A DNA stretch of 64,000 nucleotides from Osmia lignaria lignaria (taxonomy: Eukaryota > Arthropoda > Insecta > Hymenoptera > Megachilidae). The DNA is taken from assembly GCF_051020975.1 (NCBI RefSeq), contig NC_135038.1, forward strand, positions 2,416,001-2,480,000, read 5' to 3'. The notes under the pieces are model-generated. The model saw only the letters and a program-made list of their open reading frames with translations. It was not told the DNA's origin and searched no databases. A program made the position numbers and the translations under genes. This document shows, in pieces, positions 58,058 through 64,000 of this stretch. Each line of letters starts with the position of its first letter. Positions within the stretch are counted from its first letter, which is position 1.

Positions 58058-61000
58058 TCATCTGCTGTTGGCGCCGTCGGGAGGCCTACCCCGACGGCGC
58101 GTCCTCCTGCGGGCGGGGTCAGCTCTCTCACGACCCCGCTCCGCTTCCTCCTTAAGGGCGATGACCTCCTCACAGAATGAGGTCACCGCCCGCCACTGAT
58201 CCTCGCCGGAAAGCATGGCTCTCACTACCGCCTCCGGCGAGAGATCAGGGCCCACCTCGCACTCCAGGGCGTGACGGGCCCGCGCAAACACTGGGCAATG
58301 CTGCAGTGTGTGCTGCGCGGAGTCCCGCTCCGCCCCGCAGTGGTGGCATATCGGCATCGCCTCGCGACCTATCCGGCACAGGTAGTCACCGAAGCAGCCG
58401 TGCCCGGTGAGTACCTGCGTGGTCCGGTAGGTGACCCTTCCGAAGCCGCGGTCCCGCCATTCGTTGATAACCGGCAGGACCGCCCCGACCGCTCGCTGGC
58501 CGGCTGCGCCGCTCTGGATGAGCTCGCGGCGCCACCGGTCCAGGGCATTTTGCCGGGCCTGGTGCCTCCACTCCTGCTCGACCGTCGGCTCTGGCGGTGC
58601 CTCGCCCGTCTGGCGGTGGCCGCGCAAGCGCCAATACAACGTGGCGCCGGCCTCCGCCTCGTGCTTAAAAGGCACGACACCCGCCAGAGCCATCGCCGCC
58701 GCGTGGGAGACCGTGCGGTACCCCCTCACGACCCTGATGGCCATCGTCCTCTCTACCCGCCGCAGCACAGCTTGACTGCGACGGGACGCCATCAGGGCCT
58801 GGGCCCATATCGGCGACCCATAAAGGGCCATACTCCGCACGATCCCCGTGTAGAGGCGGCGAATCTTCTCGCTAGGCCCCCCGATGTTGGGCAATATCTG
58901 CCCGAGGGCGTTTGTTGCCCTTTCCAATCGGGGGGCCAGACGGTCGAAATGATCCTCGAAGCACCAGTGGCTGTCCAGGTGGAGGCCCAAGTACTTGAAG
59001 CCCTTGCCCACCTGGACTCTTGTGTCACCTACCCGGATCCAAGACTGGGGCGGTGGCGCGACCCCACGCCGAGGCGAGTAATGCCACATCGCCTCGGTTT
59101 TGTGGGGTGCTAACTGAAGCCCCAGCCTCCGGATGGTCGCTGCGACGGCAGCCACACCTATCTCCATAAGACGATTGGTCCTGCTCCAGTCCCGGTCGGT
59201 GGCAAAGATGTGGGTGTCGTCACAGTAACACCGCACACTTACCCCGTCCGGGACGGCGACCCACAGAGTCTTGTTGTACCCCAGGATCCACAGCGGCGGT
59301 CCCAAACGGGACCCCTGGGGTACACCCCTCTCGACGCCCCTCGTGTATATGCGTTCGTCCCGGCCCACATACATAATGTACCTATCCCATAGGTAGTGCC
59401 CTATGATCCTCGTCAGGTATGGGGGCGCTTCGTGATCGTTTAGCGCCCCCATTATCGTCCCGTGGGGCAGGGTGTTAAAGGCGTTCACTATGTCTAGTGA
59501 AACGCCCATCCCCACCCCGCCCCTGGACGTGGCCGAGTCGCAACAGGAGCGCAGCGAGTGAATTGCATCGATGGTGCTGCGCCCCTGTCTAAAGCCAAAC
59601 TGCGACTCGGCCAGATCAGGGCCCACCAGGGATAGGTGCCGGGCGAGGCGGTCAGCTATCACCGCTTCGAACAGCTTCCCGACCTCGTCCAGCAAAACAA
59701 TGGGCCGGTACGCAGAGGGGCTCTCTGCGGGCCGTCCTTCCTTCTTCAGCAGGACCAGTCGTCCCACCTTCCACTCCCTAGGGAATGTCCCCTCCTTCAG
59801 ACAGGCGTTGAAGAGGCGCCTCAATCGCGGTCCAAGGACGCGCAGGGCCAATACCCAGGCTCGGCCGGGGATGCCGTCTGGGCCCGGAGCGGTGTTCCGG
59901 GCCGCCATACGTTTGATTGCCCCGGCCAGCTCCTCCTCCGTGACCCCCATTTCGTCGGTCCATTCGACTTGGACCGGCACGGGGCAGGGGTGGTCGCCCT
60001 CGTCACGAGGGAATAACGTGTCCACCACCTGCCCCAGGAACTGGGGATCGAGGCTCTCCGTCACGGGCGGCGCCCTGGGCCTTAGTTTACTCATGGCCCA
60101 TCTGTAAGGGCGCCCCCACGGATCCTTCTCCAGAGAGCCGAGGAGCTCTTGCCACGCCCGGGATTTGGCCTCTCTGATGGCCTGCTGCAGGGTTACCACT
60201 AGCACCCTGTAGCACCCGTACAGCGTTTCCTCCCTCGCTGGGTCGCGGTTCCTTCTCCGACGGGCTCTTTGCCACTGGCGTCGGGCGACGTTACAGTTAC
60301 GCCAGATGTCGGCGATTTCGCCCGACCACCAATAGGCGGCCCGTCTGGGGAGGCATTTGGCCCGGGGCATAGCAACATCGCATATTGCTTTCATCGTGCC
60401 CCGGAACCACTCCACTTCCTCCCCGATATCCGCGACCGGCCCGGCCGGTTGCTCCGGCCAGGTCACAGCGAGGGCTGCGGCCATCAGCGCGTCCCTATCC
60501 AGCCTCTTCAGCGCCCATCTCAGCGGTGGCAGGCCACTCGCCGGGCGGCGGTTGGTGGTGGAGTGAAATTCGAGGCGGATGTATCTGTGGTCGCTGAGCG
60601 ACTCCGCCTCCTCCATCACCCTCCAACTCTGCACCATACGCACCGCCGAGGGAGTCGCGAAAGAGAGATCGACTATCGACTCCCCCTGTGCACGTACGCA
60701 GGTGCTAACAGAGCCCCGGTTCAGCAACCGGAGCTCATTTTCCGCCGCCCAGTCGAGCACCGCCTCACCCCTCGCGTCTGTCCTCGGGGACCCCCACGAT
60801 TTTGCGTGGGAGTTAAAATCCCCGAGAACGAGTGCCGGCCGGGGGTAGCAACGGGAGATCACATCTCCCACCCGGCCTAGGCACTCTTCGAATGACGCGA
60901 GGGATAGGCTGGGCGGACAATACATGCCTACCACCGCTATTTCTCCCCACTGCACCGCTACGTAGCCCCGCCCCCGTTCCATTAGTGTTGGGGGCGGGGA

Positions 61001-61189
61001 AAACGCGGTGCCAATCACGGCCACGGAGCCGACCTCGTCCCCGAACCAGTCGTGTCTATCGGGGACCCTGTACGGCTCCGCGGCCACCGCCAATCCTACT
61101 TTCCACTCGGCCAGGTGGTGCAATAATAGGTCTTGCGCCCTGGCCGAGTGGTTCAGATTACTCTGAAGTATGGGCCCTTTGGGCCCCAT
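58058..61189 (-). CDS. R1-type LINE ORF2: endonuclease and reverse transcriptase, intact
   Basis: 1043 aa starting MGPKGPILQSNLNHSARAQD. The ATG shares one base with the ORF1 stop (TAATG), so translation is expected by stop-start reinitiation. Endonuclease ~1-225: AVAAEPYRVPDRHDW, VLGDFNSHAKSWGSPRTD, SLSDHRYIRLEF. RT ~430-720: NTAPGPDGIPGRAW, AYRPIVLLDEVGKLFE, QFGFRQGRSTIDAI, GVSLDIVNAFNTLPHG, GVPQGSRLGPPLWILGY and active site CYCDDTHIF (Cys in the variable place of YxDD). C-terminal knuckle CHHCGAERDSAQHTLQHC. Makes new copies by nicking the target and reverse transcribing its own RNA in place. No stop or frameshift found; length is normal for the clade. Confidence 0.9.
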   Translation of the reverse strand: MGPKGPILQSNLNHSARAQDLLLHHLAEWKVGLAVAAEPYRVPDRHDWFGDEVGSVAVIGTAFSPPPTLMERGRGYVAVQWGEIAVVGMYCPPSLSLASFEECLGRVGDVISRCYPRPALVLGDFNSHAKSWGSPRTDARGEAVLDWAAENELRLLNRGSVSTCVRAQGESIVDLSFATPSAVRMVQSWRVMEEAESLSDHRYIRLEFHSTTNRRPASGLPPLRWALKRLDRDALMAAALAVTWPEQPAGPVADIGEEVEWFRGTMKAICDVAMPRAKCLPRRAAYWWSGEIADIWRNCNVARRQWQRARRRRNRDPAREETLYGCYRVLVVTLQQAIREAKSRAWQELLGSLEKDPWGRPYRWAMSKLRPRAPPVTESLDPQFLGQVVDTLFPRDEGDHPCPVPVQVEWTDEMGVTEEELAGAIKRMAARNTAPGPDGIPGRAWVLALRVLGPRLRRLFNACLKEGTFPREWKVGRLVLLKKEGRPAESPSAYRPIVLLDEVGKLFEAVIADRLARHLSLVGPDLAESQFGFRQGRSTIDAIHSLRSCCDSATSRGGVGMGVSLDIVNAFNTLPHGTIMGALNDHEAPPYLTRIIGHYLWDRYIMYVGRDERIYTRGVERGVPQGSRLGPPLWILGYNKTLWVAVPDGVSVRCYCDDTHIFATDRDWSRTNRLMEIGVAAVAATIRRLGLQLAPHKTEAMWHYSPRRGVAPPPQSWIRVGDTRVQVGKGFKYLGLHLDSHWCFEDHFDRLAPRLERATNALGQILPNIGGPSEKIRRLYTGIVRSMALYGSPIWAQALMASRRSQAVLRRVERTMAIRVVRGYRTVSHAAAMALAGVVPFKHEAEAGATLYWRLRGHRQTGEAPPEPTVEQEWRHQARQNALDRWRRELIQSGAAGQRAVGAVLPVINEWRDRGFGRVTYRTTQVLTGHGCFGDYLCRIGREAMPICHHCGAERDSAQHTLQHCPVFARARHALECEVGPDLSPEAVVRAMLSGEDQWRAVTSFCEEVIALKEEAERGRERADPARRRTRRRGRPPDGANSR

Positions 61190-63507
61190 TACTTTTTAGA
61201 GGCTGCCGCCTCCGCGGCTTTACCTCTCCTTGGGGTGGCAGATCTGCCACCCCTCCTCTTCTTTGGCGCAGCAGCCTCAGCTGGCTGCTGCTGCGCCTGT
61301 TGGGGGGATGCTACTTCCCCCTGCTTGGCGCCCTTCTTCTTCTGCCTCTGGGATTTGGGGGCACACGACTTTGCCCCCAACCGGTGCCCCGCGGGTCGCC
61401 CCAGATCTGTGCATAGGGGGCACCGCGGTGTGGCGCTGCACGAGCTGGCCTTATGGCCCGACTCGCCGCAAACGTAGCAGCGGTCGGACCTGTCCACCTC
61501 GCAGGTGCATCGCTGCCTCACGTGGCCTTTCTCGAGGCAGCGGAAGCACTGCAAAGGCCTTGCCGGCAGCGCCTCGACCCTGGCTGACGACCAGCCAACC
61601 AGGATCCTCCCAGAGGCGACGATCTTGCCGAGCGCCGTCAGGGGGCACCTCGCCCAGACTGTACCCAGCCTGGCCGGGGAGATCCTAATTTCCCCGACCT
61701 TTACTTCTGCTGGGGTACAGCCTCCAACAGCCGCAAGGGCGGCTGTAACATCCGCAGGGGACACCGAGTCATCCAAACCGGATACTCGTACCTCGCCCAT
61801 TTTGACTGGGCGAGATACCCGGACCTCGGTGCCCCGAAACACCCCCTGGAGGCAACCCTCCAACGCGGTCGCCTTATCCGTCCGCCCCTCTCCTGGAATC
61901 TCCAGGACCAGGCCGCCTGTTACCGCCCGTCGTGGTCGAATCTCGGTTATACCGATGGTCTTCAGATCGACCTTTTCGCGGGCGGTGGCCATCACCTCTG
62001 CATACGTGACCTTGGCATCTGGTGCCAAGGTCAGGGTGACGGCCGCTGTCTTCGGCGGCCTGGCAGGCTTCGCCTTTTTCGCGGCGGGGGCAGGCGCTTT
62101 CTTGGGGGGTGCCTTAGTTCCCTGTTGCCCCCTCTTCGCCGCTGGTCCGCCGGTTGTTGGTGGTGGCCCCTCCTGTTTTTGGGACCTCTTCGCCTTGCGG
62201 CCCACCACCGTTGCCCATGTTTCCCCCTGGGCGGCGAGGCGGGTCTCTTTCTGGATGCCCCGCATCCTCGCCTCCAGAGGCGACTCCTTTGTTCCAGCCT
62301 GGGGTGTGGCCTTCACCTGCCGCTCACCCCCAGGCTTGGGCTTCGGGGCGGTCTTAGCCCCTCCAGCCCTCTCCTCCTTCTTTGGGGGCGGGTTCTCCCT
62401 ACCTTTGGCCGAGAGGACCCCCATGAATTCCTCCCTGAGAGAGGAGACCTGTTGCATCAGGGCGGCTATGCACACCCTTATGTCCCCTCCCTCAGGGTCT
62501 ACCTTCTCCACCCGTCTAATCTTGGGCACGCTCTTGATTGGGGCGGGTGGTTCCATCTCCATCCACGAGGGCCCTGCCACTGGTTCTGACAGGGCCCCCT
62601 CGTCAGGCCGGCTCCTCTTGTTTGCCCCCACTCGTTCCAAGAACGGGGAGGCCGATCTAATGGGCCTCTCCGCATGAGCTGGGGCCATAAAGATTGGGGC
62701 CTCGACGGCTCCCAAGCGAGCTTTCACCTCCGCGAGCTCTCTGCTAAGGTTGAGCGTCTGCTCAACCTGCTTCGCCAGCTGCTCGTCGCGGAGGCGTAGC
62801 TGACGCCTCAGCTCAGCCACCTCGTCCGCTGCGTTGTCCAGCGCTCCCCTCTTGGCCATCTCGACGTTGATGGCCCTGATGCGCCGGGCGGCTACTCGAA
62901 GGGACCTTTGGCACGTGCCCTTCAGGCCCTTCGAGATGGAGGCGACCCTCTCCACGTCGTCCGTGAGTTCTAGGGACTGGGCCGCCAGCGCGGCCATCGG
63001 CTCGTAGCGGAGCTCCCTCTCCAGCTCCTCCTGCTCTGGCAGAGGGATGCTGCTCTTGCTTGAAGGGCGGGGCGGAAGGGAGCGGTCCAGAGATCGCTCC
63101 TCAGCGCGCAGCTCCAACTCCTTGCGCTTCGCCTCCACCAGCCGCTCCTTGGCCTTAGCCAGGCCGACGTACTCGCCGGTGGTAGGCGGTCTTCCCCTCC
63201 TGGTTGTGGGCCTGTCGAGCGAGACGACGGATGCGGATGCGATAGACTCATCAGAGTCATCCCCGCTTTCGCAGGCAGGAGTTCCCCTCCCCGATACCGA
63301 GGAACACCTACTCCCACGGGAGGTGGATCCTCCCCTTCTCGCCCTCTGGGGGCGGGGGGCAACAAAAAGATTGTTGTTGCCCTCCGTGCTCGTATACACG
63401 TCCATCGCTGTGTCCGTGTCCATGGTCAGAGTCCTTGCACTTGCCGTTACCGTCGCCAGTTCATCCCGTCCGTATACGTTTGGTTTTTGTTTTTGTGTTT
63501 CATCCAT
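61189..63507 (-). CDS. R1-type LINE ORF1 (Gag-like, CCHC knuckles), intact
   Basis: 772 aa from ATG at 63507 (MDETQKQKPNVYGRDEL). The frame is open further upstream only with a GTG, and the shared leader of the other LINE also ends just before an ATGGA start. N-terminal third: Ser/Arg-rich, then a coiled coil (~210-280: LRRQLRLRDEQLAKQVEQTL). Middle: basic, Pro/Lys/Ala-rich linker. C-terminal third: a fold with VSGLDDSVSPADVTAALAAV, then three knuckles CFRCLEKGHVRQRC, CYVCGESGHKASSC and CPLCTDLGRPAGHRLGAKSC, the R1-clade arrangement. Binds element RNA and delivers the RNP to the nucleus. Ends SKK with TAA overlapping the ORF2 ATG. Confidence 0.85.
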   Translation of the reverse strand: MDETQKQKPNVYGRDELATVTASARTLTMDTDTAMDVYTSTEGNNNLFVAPRPQRARRGGSTSRGSRCSSVSGRGTPACESGDDSDESIASASVVSLDRPTTRRGRPPTTGEYVGLAKAKERLVEAKRKELELRAEERSLDRSLPPRPSSKSSIPLPEQEELERELRYEPMAALAAQSLELTDDVERVASISKGLKGTCQRSLRVAARRIRAINVEMAKRGALDNAADEVAELRRQLRLRDEQLAKQVEQTLNLSRELAEVKARLGAVEAPIFMAPAHAERPIRSASPFLERVGANKRSRPDEGALSEPVAGPSWMEMEPPAPIKSVPKIRRVEKVDPEGGDIRVCIAALMQQVSSLREEFMGVLSAKGRENPPPKKEERAGGAKTAPKPKPGGERQVKATPQAGTKESPLEARMRGIQKETRLAAQGETWATVVGRKAKRSQKQEGPPPTTGGPAAKRGQQGTKAPPKKAPAPAAKKAKPARPPKTAAVTLTLAPDAKVTYAEVMATAREKVDLKTIGITEIRPRRAVTGGLVLEIPGEGRTDKATALEGCLQGVFRGTEVRVSRPVKMGEVRVSGLDDSVSPADVTAALAAVGGCTPAEVKVGEIRISPARLGTVWARCPLTALGKIVASGRILVGWSSARVEALPARPLQCFRCLEKGHVRQRCTCEVDRSDRCYVCGESGHKASSCSATPRCPLCTDLGRPAGHRLGAKSCAPKSQRQKKKGAKQGEVASPQQAQQQPAEAAAPKKRRGGRSATPRRGKAAEAAASKK

Positions 63508-64000
63508 ACTTGGTCCCACGAGTGGGTCGGTCCGTGGGTCCACCCGGGCAGAGCCGCCTTACCCGGGTAAGGCTGATACACCCGGGGGGTCGCCAGGTAC
63601 CCCGGGGTTGGCCGCTACCGACTGATGCACCCATCAGCCACCCCTGGCGCTAACTCCAGGGGCACCCTCCTCACCGCGCACCGCAGCTTGGGGCTAGGGA
63701 TTTTTTTATAGAGGTTGTCATCCTCACGGGCCGGTCAATGAAGACGAGCCCCCCGTTCCAGCGAAACGTGACCACTGGTTTACGGTATAATTGCTAGGGC
63801 ACTCCGGGTTCGCTACCCGCACCAGACCGCCACGCAGCCTGGCCCCTGGAGAACTCAACGACGCTGCCGCCACCTTTTCGCCTCTCCGACCCAGGCCTTG
63901 CCGGCAAGGGAGGCCCTGCCAGGATCCGAAGATCCCACCGGCATCGCCCCGGGTCATCTGCGAGGCTACTCCGACAGCAGCAAGCGCCCCCCTTTCAGTC
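63508..64000 (-). promoter_or_regulatory. 5' UTR of the R1-type LINE (continues beyond window)
   Basis: GC-rich leader. The ORF1-proximal ~100 bases (63508-63605) match the leader of the LINE at 10810-10910. Contains the perfect 18-base palindrome GCCTTACCCGGGTAAGGC at 63556-63573. The rest has no supported frame. Confidence 0.5.

Larger units (their letters stand above)
57500..64000 (-). mobile_element. Apparently intact R1-clade LINE, inserted in the broken LINE
   Basis: 3' end marked by a poly(A) tail of 38 (plus-strand T-run 57500-57537). Then 3' UTR (57538-58057), ORF2 (58058-61189), ORF1 (61189-63507) and a 5' UTR reaching the window edge. Both ORFs are uninterrupted. Three CCHC-type knuckles in ORF1 and an ORF2 without RNase H point to the R1 clade (R1/TRAS/SART/Waldo-like). 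The 5' end and target duplication are outside the window. Confidence 0.85.

Overview
This window is eukaryotic nuclear DNA from an insect, probably a hymenopteran and perhaps an ant. That is inferred from spliced AT-rich gene structure, arthropod Ty1/copia and R1-type elements, and an insect-like USP7; no species marker was seen. It holds one conserved host gene and a dense, deeply nested deposit of transposable elements on both sides of it.

0-34 kb is almost entirely retrotransposon. A deleted copia-type element (696-2235, +) is followed by a decayed copia element on the minus strand (about 2236-5103, continuing at 16824-16975). That element was split inside its integrase by a second minus-strand copia element (5104-16823, two LTRs, tRNA primer site, 5-bp target duplication ATCCT). 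The second element was itself hit by a LINE with an RNase H domain (5367-11255, 14-bp target duplication) and by a 982-bp TA-flanked inverted-repeat element (11607-12588), which in turn carries another (11779-12451). A 7.1-kb purine-strand-biased LINE (17138-24252, 17-bp target duplication) has three reading frames. A further copia element (24485-31772) carries an unidentified insert in gag, a 5'-truncated LINE in gag (29591-31350, 11-bp duplication) and a 1.9-kb foldback element at its 5' LTR (31773-33645).

34-37 kb is a palindromic nest: tRNA-like arms enclose a 154-bp hairpin element and a 2-kb TTAA-flanked transposon remnant, which contains a 208-bp TA-flanked MITE. 37-39.5 kb is AT-rich spacer.

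40,356-50,956 (+) is a complete 18-exon gene for ubiquitin carboxyl-terminal hydrolase 7 (USP7/HAUSP, 1104 aa). Substrate-binding MATH domain, catalytic core with the Cys-His-Asp triad and C-terminal UBL domains are all in frame. Exon 10 can be read through to a stop, predicting a 596-aa form without the UBL domains.

51-54 kb is AT-rich spacer. 54-64 kb is GC-rich and holds two minus-strand R1-clade LINEs: a broken copy (about 54.06-57.50 kb, interrupted by a 1-kb inverted-repeat element) and an apparently intact copy (57.5 kb to the window end) with open ORF1 and ORF2, a TAATG stop-start junction and a 38-nt poly(A) tail. It is the best candidate here for a recently active element. Apart from USP7 every coding sequence belongs to a mobile element. 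Nothing bacterial (operon, CRISPR, riboswitch) is present.
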